The notes beneath the pieces were generated by a model, which saw nothing but the letters and a program-made list of their open reading frames with translations, searched no databases and had not been told where the DNA came from. DNA of 64,000 nucleotides, from NCBI GenBank assembly GCA_016869275.1, contig VGEO01000008.1, positions 1 to 64,000 on the forward strand, given 5' to 3'. The DNA comes from Alphaproteobacteria bacterium (GTDB lineage Bacteria > Pseudomonadota > Alphaproteobacteria > SHVV01). Position numbers and translations under genes: made by a program. Positions 51,469 to 60,355 of this stretch are shown here, one piece after another; within the stretch, counting starts at the first letter, position 1, and the number at the start of each line of letters is the position of its first letter.

Positions 51469-53120
51469 ACGGCGAGACGACCGGCCTCCACCGCAGCCGC
51501 GCGCTGCTCGGCGAGAAGCTCCCGCCCGGCCTGAAACCGGTCTTCTCCGAAGCCGGCATCGAGTTGAAGCCGGTCTATACCGCCGCCGACATCGGCCGCG
51601 CCGGCGATACGTTGGAATTGCCGGGCGAATATCCCTTCACCCGCGGCATCCACCCCGAGATGTTCCGCCGCCGGCCGTGGACGATGCGCCAGTACACCGG
51701 CTTCGGCAACGCCAAGGCGACCAACGAGCGCTTCCATTATCTGATCAAGAACGGCCAGACCGGCCTGAACGTCGCCTTCGATCTCCCCACTCAATGCGGC
51801 CTCGATTCCGACGACCCGGCCGCCGAGGGCGAGGTCGGCCGCGTCGGCATGGCGGTCGATTCTTTGCGCGACTTCGAAGTCGCGTTCGACGGGATCGACC
51901 TCGACAAGATCACGGTCTCGCTCACCATCAACGGCTCGGCCGCGATCCTGATCGCGATGTACCTGGCGATGGCCGAAAAGAAGGGCTTCGACGTCGAGGG
52001 TCTCCGCGGCACCGCCCAGAACGACATCCTGAAGGAGTTCGTCGGCCGCGGCACCTGGATCTTCCCGGTCGAGCCCTCGATCAAGCTGGTCGGCGACACC
52101 ATCGAGTACTGCGCGCGGCACGCGCCCAAATACAGCCCGGTCTCGGTCTGCGGCTATCACATCCGCGAATCGGGCTGCGACCCGGTCGAGGAGATGGCCT
52201 ACGCGTTCTGCATCGCCAAGGCCTACATCGACGAGACCTTGAAGCGCGGGCTCGCGATCGACGACTTCGCCGGCCGGCTCTCGTTCAACTTCAACATCTT
52301 CGGGCGGATTTTCGAGCAGGTCGCCAAGTTCCGCGGCGGCCGCCGCCTGTGGGCCAAGATCCTGAAAGAGGAGTACGGCGCGACCGACCCCGACAACATG
52401 TGGCTCCGCATGATCGCCGGCGGCGGCGGCTTCGGCCTCACCATCGACCAGCCCGAGAACAACATCATGCGCGGCGCCTATTACGCGCTGATCGCGGCCT
52501 TGGCCGGCGCGCAGACGGTCGCGCTCTGCTGCTACGACGAGGCCTACACCATCCCGAGCCCCAAGGCGCAGCGCATCTCGCTCCGCACCATGCAGCTCCT
52601 GATCGAGGAGATGGGGCTTTGCGACACGGTCGATCCGCTCGGCGGCTCCTACTTCGTCGAACGCCTCACCGACCAGATGGAGGCCGAGATCGAGAAGACG
52701 ATGGCACGGGTCGACGAATTGGGCGGCATCGTCACGCTGATCGCCGATGGCCGGCTCCAGGACCACGTCAGCCGGCAGGCCTACGAGCACGAGAAAAAGG
52801 TCGAGAGCGGCGAGATCCGCAAAGTCGGCGTCAACTGCTACCGGATCGAGGAGGACGAGCTCGACGTCGAGATGCACCCCACGAAGCCCGAGGACCTGGC
52901 GCTCCAGCTCGCGAGCTTGAAGGCGGTCAAGGCCGAGCGCAACGAGCCTGAGGTCGCGCGCACGCTCGACCGACTCCGCACCGACGCCCGCGCCGGCTTG
53001 AACACCATGCCGGCGATCATGGCGGCGGTGAAGGCGTACGCGACCGTCGGCGAGATGACCAAGGTGTTGATCGACGTTTATGGCCGCTACCAGGAGCCGA
53101 TCCGGTTCGCGGCGGAGTGA
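51453..53120 (+). CDS. B12-dependent acyl-CoA mutase large subunit (methylmalonyl-CoA mutase-like)
   Basis: 555 residues starting inside the B12 subunit gene. TIM-barrel blocks: GEYPFTRGIHPEMFRRRPWT, MRQYTGFGNAKATNERF, GLNVAFDLPTQCGLDSDDP and GYHIRESGCDPVEEMAYAF. Compared from memory with Propionibacterium MCM, the catalytic Y89, R207 and H244 correspond to Y81 (RQYTGF), R199 (EFVGRGT) and H236, all kept. This favours a carboxylated substrate such as methylmalonyl- or ethylmalonyl-CoA over hydroxyisobutyryl-CoA. The usual RGxYPTMY reads RGIHPEMF, so CoA-side contacts differ. No MeaB-type GTPase chaperone is nearby. Confidence 0.92.
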   Translation: MAPKLDGETTGLHRSRALLGEKLPPGLKPVFSEAGIELKPVYTAADIGRAGDTLELPGEYPFTRGIHPEMFRRRPWTMRQYTGFGNAKATNERFHYLIKNGQTGLNVAFDLPTQCGLDSDDPAAEGEVGRVGMAVDSLRDFEVAFDGIDLDKITVSLTINGSAAILIAMYLAMAEKKGFDVEGLRGTAQNDILKEFVGRGTWIFPVEPSIKLVGDTIEYCARHAPKYSPVSVCGYHIRESGCDPVEEMAYAFCIAKAYIDETLKRGLAIDDFAGRLSFNFNIFGRIFEQVAKFRGGRRLWAKILKEEYGATDPDNMWLRMIAGGGGFGLTIDQPENNIMRGAYYALIAALAGAQTVALCCYDEAYTIPSPKAQRISLRTMQLLIEEMGLCDTVDPLGGSYFVERLTDQMEAEIEKTMARVDELGGIVTLIADGRLQDHVSRQAYEHEKKVESGEIRKVGVNCYRIEEDELDVEMHPTKPEDLALQLASLKAVKAERNEPEVARTLDRLRTDARAGLNTMPAIMAAVKAYATVGEMTKVLIDVYGRYQEPIRFAAE

Positions 53121-53177
53121 CGCCCGGGTGCGAGCCTCATCTTTCGGCGCGTTCGGGACGCGGCCGAAGAAAAGCCC

Positions 53178-54173
53178 TCACGGCGAAATTGTCGACCCGT
53201 TCGTATCGTGGAGGTGGCAGGCCGCGACATGGCCTGGGCGCACTTCGTGAAGGATGGGCGCTTCGGCCGCGCATCGCTCGAATGCGTGCGGACATCGCGT
53301 GTGGAAGCGGCAGCCCGTTGGCGGATCGATCGGCGACGGGACGTCGCCTATGAGCGGGGTACCCGCGCCGGCGTCGTGGGGGTGGGTTGGAAGGGCAGCC
53401 GCCATCAGCGCCTGCGTATAGGGGTGGAGCGGCCGGGTGCGGAATTCTTCGGATGGCGCCCGCTCGACGATCTGGCCCAGGTACATCACGGCCACTTCGT
53501 CGGAGAGCGTCCACACGGTCGCCAAGTGGTGGGCGACCAGAAGAAAGGCCAACCCATGGCGTTCCTGAAGGTCTTTGAGCAGGTTGATGATTTGCGCTCG
53601 GATCGAGACATCGAGAGCCGAGACCGGCTCGTCGAGGACAACCAGCTTGGGATTGAGTGCGAGCGCGCGAGCGACGGCGATTCGCTGCCGTTGGCCGCCT
53701 GAAAATTCGTGCGGGAATCGATCGGCGTGCTCGGGCGCCAGGCCGACTTGCGCGAGGAGTTCGTGGACGCGTTCGCGGGCGGCACGGCGTTTCCAATTGC
53801 CGGAGGCGAGCAGCGGCTCGCCGATTGACGCACCGATCCGCATGCGCGGATCGAGCGAACCCCATGGGTCTTGGAACACCGCCTGTACCGAAGCCCGGTA
53901 GCGCTTGGCTGCTGCCCGATCAAATCCGGCGATGTCGGCACCCTCGAACAGGACTCGTCCGCCGGTTGGCGCCTCGATGCCGAGGATCAGTTTGATGGTC
54001 GTGCTCTTGCCGCAGCCCGATTCGCCAACCAGGCTTACCGTCGTCGCTGGGGCGATCGCGAGCGACACCCCGTCGACGGCTCTGACAGTTCCCCGTCGGC
54101 GCCCGAACACGCGGCCGCGCGCGAGCGGATAGTGCTTGCGGACCGCCTCGAGTTCAATGAGTGAGGCTGCCAT
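53178..54173 (-). CDS. Dipeptide/oligopeptide ABC transporter ATPase (DppF/OppF type)
   Basis: 331 residues from the ATG at 54173, inside the end of the preceding ATPase gene (20-bp overlap). Walker A GESGCGKST, signature FSGGQRQRIAVARALALNP, Walker B LVVLDEPVSALD and the C-terminal Cys-rich oligopeptide motif with GCRFHTRCPHAFERC. It completes the importer with the binding protein and permeases at 55305-58826. Confidence 0.92.
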   Translation of the reverse strand: MAASLIELEAVRKHYPLARGRVFGRRRGTVRAVDGVSLAIAPATTVSLVGESGCGKSTTIKLILGIEAPTGGRVLFEGADIAGFDRAAAKRYRASVQAVFQDPWGSLDPRMRIGASIGEPLLASGNWKRRAARERVHELLAQVGLAPEHADRFPHEFSGGQRQRIAVARALALNPKLVVLDEPVSALDVSIRAQIINLLKDLQERHGLAFLLVAHHLATVWTLSDEVAVMYLGQIVERAPSEEFRTRPLHPYTQALMAAALPTHPHDAGAGTPLIGDVPSPIDPPTGCRFHTRCPHAFERCAAEAPILHEVRPGHVAACHLHDTNGSTISP

Positions 54174-55137
54174 CGGCGACTTTCCAGCATCGCGCCATGC
54201 TGCCATCGGGCATCGCGACGACCGGCGGCGCGCGCTCGAAGCACTTGGGTTCAGCGTGGGCGCAGCGCGGCGCAAACGGGCAGGCGGGAAGCGCCTCGTG
54301 CAAGGTCGGGGGCTGCCCTTCGATGGTAGGCAAGCGGCGCTCGCGACGATCGGACTTGGGCACCGATGCCAGCAGCGCCCGCGTGTAGGGGTGCAGCGGG
54401 CGATCGAACAAGTTGTCGACGGACACGAGCTCGACGATCTTGCCAGCGTACATAACGGCTACGCGATGGCATAGCTTGGCGACGATGCCGAGATCGTGGG
54501 TGACAAAAATGATCGCAACCCCATGCTCGTCCTGAAGCTCCTTGAGGAGGGTGAGGTATTGGGCCTGGATCGTAACGTCGAGCGATGTCGTCGGCTCATC
54601 GGCGATCAGGAGGCCTGGTTCGCACGACAACGCGATGGCTCCCATGACGCGTTGGCGCATGCCGCCGGATAGCTGGTGCGGGTAGTCGCGGACGCGATGC
54701 TCGGCCGCCGGGATTCGTACGCGGGTCAAGATCTCGATCGCTTTGGCGCGCGCGCGCGTCCGCGTCAGGCGCTGGTGCAGGCGGATCGGTTCTTCCACTT
54801 GCCGACCGATCGACAAGACCGGATTGAGCGACGTCATCGGGTCCTGGAGGATCATGGCGATCTGCTCGCCGCGCACCTTCCGGATATCCTTTTCGGACTT
54901 CGTCAGAAGATCGGCCCCCGCGTACCGGACGCGACCGTCAATGATGCGCCCGCCCGGCGGCAACAGCCTGAGCAGCGCGAGGCAGGTCATCGTTTTACCG
55001 CTGCCCGATTCGCCGACGAGGCCAAGGGTCTCGCCGCGCGCCACCGTGAAACTGACGTCGTCGACCGCCCGGACCACGCCGTAGCGGGTGAACAGGTGGG
55101 CGCGCAAGTTTTCGACGGTTAGGAGAGGTTCGGCCAC
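54154..55137 (-). CDS. Dipeptide/oligopeptide ABC transporter ATPase (DppD/OppD type)
   Basis: 327 residues from a GTG at 55137, chosen because [12 protein letters not shown] is the usual N-terminus; the upstream in-frame extension is not protein-like. Walker A GESGSGKT, signature [19 protein letters not shown], Walker [13 protein letters not shown] and the C-terminal motif [14 protein letters not shown]. It is divergent from its binding-protein gene across 167 bp that must hold both promoters; a small palindrome CAAACGTTTG lies at 55283-55292. Confidence 0.9.
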   Translation of the reverse strand: MAEPLLTVENLRAHLFTRYGVVRAVDDVSFTVARGETLGLVGESGSGKTMTCLALLRLLPPGGRIIDGRVRYAGADLLTKSEKDIRKVRGEQIAMILQDPMTSLNPVLSIGRQVEEPIRLHQRLTRTRARAKAIEILTRVRIPAAEHRVRDYPHQLSGGMRQRVMGAIALSCEPGLLIADEPTTSLDVTIQAQYLTLLKELQDEHGVAIIFVTHDLGIVAKLCHRVAVMYAGKIVELVSVDNLFDRPLHPYTRALLASVPKSDRRERRLPTIEGQPPTLHEALPACPFAPRCAHAEPKCFERAPPVVAMPDGSMARCWKVADGSLTH

Positions 55138-55304
55138 GCGTCGTTGACGGCTGTCGGCGTCTTTGGTGTCGACGCAGCATAGCGAAAGTCGATCGCGAGA
55201 CCAGCGTTTTCGCCCACGACGGAGCCGCGACGCCAGCCTGTCTGTATTCCGGGATGCGGTATCTTGTGCTACGCTGACCGGACAAACGTTTGGGGGAGGA
55301 GACC

Positions 55305-56903
55305 ATGCGGCATCGAGCATCAGGCTGGATTTTGCGTTCTAGTCTCGCTTTGGCGAGCGTTTCGTTGCTCGCGCTAACCATTGGCGATGAGGCAGCGGCG
55401 CAGAGCGGGCGCGAACTCAAGGTCGCCGTTCAACAATTCACCGGCGAGATCACCGATCCTGCCCATGCCGGCTTCGGCATGCTGGTCTATCAGGCGCCGA
55501 TGTTCGACTATCTCGTCACGCTCAACGAGAAACGCGAGCTTGTGCCTGGCCTCGCCGAAAAGTGGTCGGTGGCACCCGATGGGCTCACGTATACGTTCAA
55601 CCTTCGGAAAGGCGTCAAGTTCCACACCGGCGAAGAAATGACGTCCGAGGACGTCAAGTTCTCGATCGAGCGGCTGAAGGGGAAGACCGGGGTTTTCATC
55701 GCTCCGGTGCTTAACGCGCTCGACTCGATTCAGACACCGGATCCGTACACCGTGGTCGTCAAACTCAAGCGTCCCGATCCGGACTTCATCGGCTACTTGA
55801 GCCCGACCGACACCACCATCGGCGCCATTGTTCCGAAGAAGTACATCGAGCGCGTCGGCGACGACGAGTTCGCGAACAAGCCGGTTGGCACCGGCCTGTG
55901 GAAGCTGGTCGATCGCAAGAAAGGCTCCTACTTCGCCTACGAGGCGGTCCCCCACCCCTATCGTCAAAAACCAGCGTTCGACAAACTGCGCATCATGCTG
56001 GTGCCGGAGGAAAGCGCTCGGGTCGCGATGCTGCAACGGGGTGAGGCCGATTTCGGCGACATCAACTACGACAGCGCGAAACGCTTGAAGGCGTCGGGCG
56101 ACCAAGTCTACGAGGTCGAAAACGCCTTTTCCGCGTTCGTTTCCTTCATCGGCGTTTGGGAAGATCGCGCCAAGCAGAAGAACCTGCCGCAGCGCATGGA
56201 AAACGTGAACGTCCGCAAGGCGCTCGCGATGGCCATCGATCGCAAGGAATTGCTCGACTTCATGATCGATGGGCGTGGCCAGTTGGCTGGCAGCTTCCTG
56301 GGGTTCCCGGGCACGTTCGGCCATGACGCGGAGATGGAGAAGAAGTACCAGACCCCCTACGACCCGGCCGGGGCCAAGAAGCTCCTCGCCGAGGCCGGTT
56401 ACCCGAACGGCTTCAAGCAAAAAATGTTCTCGATGCCGCTCGCCGGCGCGACGTGGTTCCCCAAGGCGATGGAAGTGATCGCCGACTACTGGCGCAAGAT
56501 CGGCATCGATGTCGAACTGGTCCAGACCGAGTGGGGTGCACTCAACCCCATCATCTACGGTCGGCCGGACGAGGGGCTTGGCGCCGTCTACGACTTGCGC
56601 ACGTCGAACACGGCGTTCCTCGTCGGCAAGATGAACAACTATGTCGTGGCGACCGGGAAAGGCCAAGTCGCCAACGTCAATTGGGACGAGGAGTATGCGA
56701 AACTTTCGGCGATTACCGATCCCAAGACGCGCGAAGCGGAATTCCGCAAGTTCATGTACAAGTTCAACGAGACCTACACCTTGATCCCGCTGTTCTTCGC
56801 CCACGCGCTGTTCGGCGCCAACAAGAACCTCGAAGGCTGGCGGCCGATCTCGGGTTGGCCGACGTTCGGCCTGCAGTACGAGCATTTCAAGCCGAAGAAG
56901 TAA
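55305..56903 (+). CDS. Dipeptide/oligopeptide-type ABC transporter binding protein
   Basis: 532 residues from the ATG at 55305 (GGGGGAGGAG upstream). Signal peptide core SSLALASVSLLALTIG with cleavage near AAAQS. The family 5 binding-protein pattern follows: LVPGLAEKWSVAPDGLTYTF, LRKGVKFHTGEEMTSEDVKF, NVRKALAMAIDRKEL. It binds peptides or other substrates such as opines, glutathione or glycosides. First gene of the plus-strand part of the importer. Confidence 0.92.
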   Translation: MRHRASGWILRSSLALASVSLLALTIGDEAAAQSGRELKVAVQQFTGEITDPAHAGFGMLVYQAPMFDYLVTLNEKRELVPGLAEKWSVAPDGLTYTFNLRKGVKFHTGEEMTSEDVKFSIERLKGKTGVFIAPVLNALDSIQTPDPYTVVVKLKRPDPDFIGYLSPTDTTIGAIVPKKYIERVGDDEFANKPVGTGLWKLVDRKKGSYFAYEAVPHPYRQKPAFDKLRIMLVPEESARVAMLQRGEADFGDINYDSAKRLKASGDQVYEVENAFSAFVSFIGVWEDRAKQKNLPQRMENVNVRKALAMAIDRKELLDFMIDGRGQLAGSFLGFPGTFGHDAEMEKKYQTPYDPAGAKKLLAEAGYPNGFKQKMFSMPLAGATWFPKAMEVIADYWRKIGIDVELVQTEWGALNPIIYGRPDEGLGAVYDLRTSNTAFLVGKMNNYVVATGKGQVANVNWDEEYAKLSAITDPKTREAEFRKFMYKFNETYTLIPLFFAHALFGANKNLEGWRPISGWPTFGLQYEHFKPKK

Positions 56904-56928
56904 GGGCATCGGTGTAGCGTCTCAACTA

Positions 56929-56959
56929 CCCTCTCCCCGCCCTGGCTGCGGGGAGAGGG
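56929..56959. repeat. Intergenic palindromic repeat (copy 7)
   Basis: CCCTCTCCCCG and CGGGGAGAGGG are perfect 11-bp arms around a 9-base loop, between the binding protein and first permease gene. It could stabilise or attenuate the transcript, as the hairpin in the Liv operon may do. Confidence 0.8.
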
Positions 56960-57019
56960 AACCGATGCGACCCCCGCGGGTCGCGGTCGGGCCGGCTGCA
57001 CCATTTCTCGAATTGGCCA

Positions 57020-57943
57020 ATGTTCCGATACATCGCCGGACGTCTGGGTCAAATGGTGCTGACCCTGCTTCTGCTGTCGGCGCTGATCTTTTTCGTTTCG
57101 CGCGTTCTCGGCGATCCGATCATGTTCTTGTTGCCGGCGGATGCACCGACCGCCGACGTTGAGCGAGTGCGGCACGATCTCGGCCTCGATCGACCGCTGT
57201 TCATCCAGTATCTGGCCTATGCCGGCAATTTGGCCCAGGGCAACCTCGGCCGTTCGATCCGCAAGCAGGAACCGGTCGCCGACCTGATCGTCGACCGCTG
57301 GTTCGCGACCGCGATTCTGATCGTTGCCGCGATGGCATGGGCGATCCTCGCCAGCCTCGTCTTGGGCGTCTACGCCGCGCGATATCGCGGCCGTGCGATC
57401 GATTGGTTTGCGCGCACGTTCGCCGTGATCGGCCAGGCGGCACCCTCGTTCTTCGTCGCCATCCTGTTGATCCAGGCATTCTCCCTGGGGCTCGAGTGGC
57501 TGCCCTCGGCGGGTTATGGCGAGCCGGCCCATCTGGCGATGCCGGCCTTCACGCTCGGCTTGTTCGCCGTCGCCGGCATGACACGCCTTTTGCGTTCGGG
57601 AATGATCGAGGCCCTCGACAGCGAATACGTAAAAAAGGCGCGCATCATGGGCGTTTCCGAGGCCGCGGTCGCCTGGAAGCACGCCCTGAAGAACGCCGCG
57701 CTGCCGATTTTGACGTTCGCCGGCGAGTATTTCGGGCTGCTCATCACCGCCGGTGTCGTGGTCGAAACGATTTTCGCCTGGCCCGGCCTCGGCCGCCTCG
57801 CCTACGAAGCGGTGTTTCTCCGCGATTTCCCCCTCATCCAGGGCGTCATCATGGCGATCGCGACGTTCGTCATGTTCATGAATTTGTTGGTCGACGTCCT
57901 TTACGCCTTTATCGATCCCCGTATCCGCTATGAGCGCCGCTGA
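57020..57943 (+). CDS. ABC transporter permease, DppB/OppB type
   Basis: 307 residues. It begins MFRYIAGRLGQMVLTLLLLS, characteristic of DppB, with six TM helices and the loop DSEYVKKARIMGVSEAAVAW that docks the ATPase. VDVLYAFIDPRIRYERR is the standard C-terminus. It overlaps the next permease by 14 bp. Confidence 0.94.
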   Translation: MFRYIAGRLGQMVLTLLLLSALIFFVSRVLGDPIMFLLPADAPTADVERVRHDLGLDRPLFIQYLAYAGNLAQGNLGRSIRKQEPVADLIVDRWFATAILIVAAMAWAILASLVLGVYAARYRGRAIDWFARTFAVIGQAAPSFFVAILLIQAFSLGLEWLPSAGYGEPAHLAMPAFTLGLFAVAGMTRLLRSGMIEALDSEYVKKARIMGVSEAAVAWKHALKNAALPILTFAGEYFGLLITAGVVVETIFAWPGLGRLAYEAVFLRDFPLIQGVIMAIATFVMFMNLLVDVLYAFIDPRIRYERR

Positions 57944-58826
57944 CCCCGTCGCCGCCGCCAACCGGTCAGGAACCGTGCCGGCACCGAGGCGGCGGCGCAC
58001 GTTCCGCGCCGTACCCGTTATTTTGCTGGCGCTCCTCGCGGCGATCTTACTGGTCGGGGTGTTTGCCGATTGGTTGGCGCCCCATGCGGCGGAGGCGACC
58101 TCGCTCCGCAACCGCCTGAAACCGCCGTTCTGGATGGAGCGGGGCAGCTCGGTCAATCTTCTCGGCACCGACGATCAGGGCCGCGACATCCTCAGCCGCA
58201 TCATATTCGGCACGCGCGTCTCGCTCGCGGTCGGGTTTTTCGCGGTACTTGGCGCCGGCTCGATCGGCATCGCGCTCGGTGTGATGGCGGGTTATCTCGG
58301 CGGTAAGATCGACGCCGTAATCATGCGAATCACCGACGCGGCGACCGCGGTGCCGCTCATCCTCGTGGCGCTCCTGTTCGTGGTGACGCTCGGACAGAGC
58401 TTCGTCAACGTCATCCTGGCGCTCATGATCCTCTTGTGGTCGCGCTACACGCGGGTCATTCGCAGCGAGGTCCTGTCGTTGAAGGAGCGCGACTTCGTGA
58501 TCCTGGCCCGCGTCGCCGGCTGTTCCCACATGAGCATCGTGGTCCGCCACATTTTCCCCAATGTCGTCAACACCGCCGTCGTCTTGTTCACGCTTCAAGT
58601 CGGAATCGTGATTCTGGTCGAGGCGACGCTGAGTTTTCTCGGCGCCGGCGTTCCGCCGCCTACACCGGCGTGGGGATCGATGGTCGCCGAGGGCCGCGAC
58701 TATATCGCGACCGAATGGTGGATCGCCTTTTTCCCCGGCATGGCGATCATGGTCACTGTGTTGACCTTCAATCTCGCTGGCGATTGGTTGCGCGATCGCT
58801 TCGACCCCAAACTCCGTCAACTCTGA
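57930..58826 (+). CDS. ABC transporter permease, DppC/OppC type
   Basis: 298 residues. It has the N-terminal TM, LLGTDDQGRDILSRIIFGTR, loop LSLKERDFVILARVAGCSHM and TLSFLGAGVPPPTPAWG, all typical of DppC. It is the last gene of the importer and is followed by an intrinsic terminator. Confidence 0.94.
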   Translation: MSAADPVAAANRSGTVPAPRRRRTFRAVPVILLALLAAILLVGVFADWLAPHAAEATSLRNRLKPPFWMERGSSVNLLGTDDQGRDILSRIIFGTRVSLAVGFFAVLGAGSIGIALGVMAGYLGGKIDAVIMRITDAATAVPLILVALLFVVTLGQSFVNVILALMILLWSRYTRVIRSEVLSLKERDFVILARVAGCSHMSIVVRHIFPNVVNTAVVLFTLQVGIVILVEATLSFLGAGVPPPTPAWGSMVAEGRDYIATEWWIAFFPGMAIMVTVLTFNLAGDWLRDRFDPKLRQL

Positions 58827-58884
58827 GGGGCGCAACCCCGGCAGCCAGCGCGAACGATCGATACGTCGGCTATCGCGCGACCGG

Positions 58885-58911
58885 AGGGCGTGCCTGCGGC
58901 CGCCCTTTTTT
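58885..58911 (+). terminator. Intrinsic terminator after the dipeptide-type importer
   Basis: AGGGCG and CGCCCT pair over a 10-base loop and are followed by TTTTT. Confidence 0.75.
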
Positions 58912-58978
58912 CACCGAGGTCAACGCGGTTGTTTAAGGTTAAAGTGACGGCACTCGGAACCCCAATCGGATGTAGACC

Positions 58979-60334
58979 ATGAGCCTGACTGGAACCCCGT
59001 TCGTGAGGCGGCCGTACGGCGCCTACTACCAACGTGACATGAAGGCACCCGATGCATATCTCACGCGCGTCGGTCCCGATACCCCGTGCGGCGAGTTTCT
59101 GCGCCGCTACTGGCAACCCATCGCCTACGCTCACGAACTCACCGATCGGCCGTTGCGCCGGCGGATCATGGGCGAAGACCTGGTGCTGTTCCGTGACGGC
59201 CGCCTCGAGTACGGCCTGCTGCAGCTGAATTGCTGCCACCGCGGCACCTCGCTCGAGTACGGGCGCATCGAAGATCGCGGCATCCGCTGCTGCTATCACG
59301 GGTGGCTGTTCGACGTCGATGGCCGCATCCTCGAGACGCCGCTCGAGCCAGCCGACAGCACGCTCAAGGATCGCTTCTACCAGGGCGCCTATCCGGTCCG
59401 GGAGGCCGGCGGCGCGGTGTGGACCTATATGGGCCCGCCCGAGCGGATGCCTGACATGTGGGCGCTCGATCTCATGAATCTCCCCGGCTACCGGCTCGAG
59501 TGCGGCGAGGTGGCGGGTGGCCCCAACGTCAAGGAGTGCAACTGGCTGCAGATCGTCGACAATTTCGTCGATCCGCAGCACGAGGAGTGGCTGCACGCCC
59601 GTCATGCCGGCGTCCAGTTCACCACCCCGGCCGGCCAGGTGGTCGAGGCGCTGACGATGTTCGGCGAGGCCGAGTACATCGAGTCCCCGACCGGCATCGC
59701 GACGATCGAGATGCGCCGGCTCGACGACGAGACGGTGTGGATCCGCAACATCGAGTATATCTGGCCCAACGTCGCCGCCCTCGGGCAGCTCCCGAGTTGG
59801 CCGCCCAAACTCCCCGACGGCCAAAACGAGACGCACGCTGTGCCGTATCTCGTGCTCTGGGCGGTGCCGATCGACGACACCAACATGTTCGAGCTCAGCC
59901 TGGTGCTCCGGCCCGAAGGCAAACCCAACCCGCGCACGTCGAAGGCGGCCCCCGCCCTGAAATTCAATGCCTCCGGCCGCACCTACGAGGAGATGCAGCG
60001 CGAGCCCGGCGACTATGAAGCGCAGATCGGTCAAGGCCCGGTCGCGGTTCATGCGCGCGAGCACCTCGCCACGTCGGATCGGGGCGTGGCGATGATGCGT
60101 CGCGGCATTCGCGAAGCGATCGAGGCAGTCGAGCAGGGCCGCGACCCAGTCAATGTTTGGCGGAACGGCCAGTTGATGCCAACCCACGCCGGCGACTGCG
60201 CGCTTCGTGTGCCCAAGGCCGCGAATCCCGAGGACGACGCCCAAGCCATGCGCACCGCCGGCAGGGCGCTGATCGATCGCCTGATCGAACGCGGCGGTCA
60301 CACCGGGCTTTGCAAGCCGAGGGCGGCGGAGTAG
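58979..60334 (+). CDS. Rieske [2Fe-2S] aromatic ring-hydroxylating oxygenase (phthalate 4,5-dioxygenase type), second copy
   Basis: 451 residues. Rieske ligands C85/H87 (NCCHRGTSLEYG) and C104/H107 (CCYHGW). The iron site NWLQIVDNFVDPQHEEWLH has H201 and H206. It shares the order and many motifs of the oxygenase at 4196 (GEFLRRYWQPIA, IMGEDLVLFRDG, EHLATSDRGVAMMRR near the C-terminus). It is monocistronic, behind the terminator at 58911 and facing the convergent MFS gene. A reductase partner is not seen. Confidence 0.9.
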   Translation: MSLTGTPFVRRPYGAYYQRDMKAPDAYLTRVGPDTPCGEFLRRYWQPIAYAHELTDRPLRRRIMGEDLVLFRDGRLEYGLLQLNCCHRGTSLEYGRIEDRGIRCCYHGWLFDVDGRILETPLEPADSTLKDRFYQGAYPVREAGGAVWTYMGPPERMPDMWALDLMNLPGYRLECGEVAGGPNVKECNWLQIVDNFVDPQHEEWLHARHAGVQFTTPAGQVVEALTMFGEAEYIESPTGIATIEMRRLDDETVWIRNIEYIWPNVAALGQLPSWPPKLPDGQNETHAVPYLVLWAVPIDDTNMFELSLVLRPEGKPNPRTSKAAPALKFNASGRTYEEMQREPGDYEAQIGQGPVAVHAREHLATSDRGVAMMRRGIREAIEAVEQGRDPVNVWRNGQLMPTHAGDCALRVPKAANPEDDAQAMRTAGRALIDRLIERGGHTGLCKPRAAE

Positions 60335-60355
60335 CGCTCGCGGCTTCGAAGCGAA

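Noticed and set aside
51453..53120. 2-hydroxyisobutyryl-CoA mutase
   Set aside because: The split subunit layout fits, but the tyrosine in RQYTGF is kept, whereas hydroxyisobutyryl-CoA mutases carry isoleucine there.
55283..55292. CAAACGTTTG as an operator for the dipeptide-type importer
   Set aside because: A 10-bp palindrome next to the ribosome site is too short and too close to the start codon to claim; it is mentioned only in the context of the divergent region.
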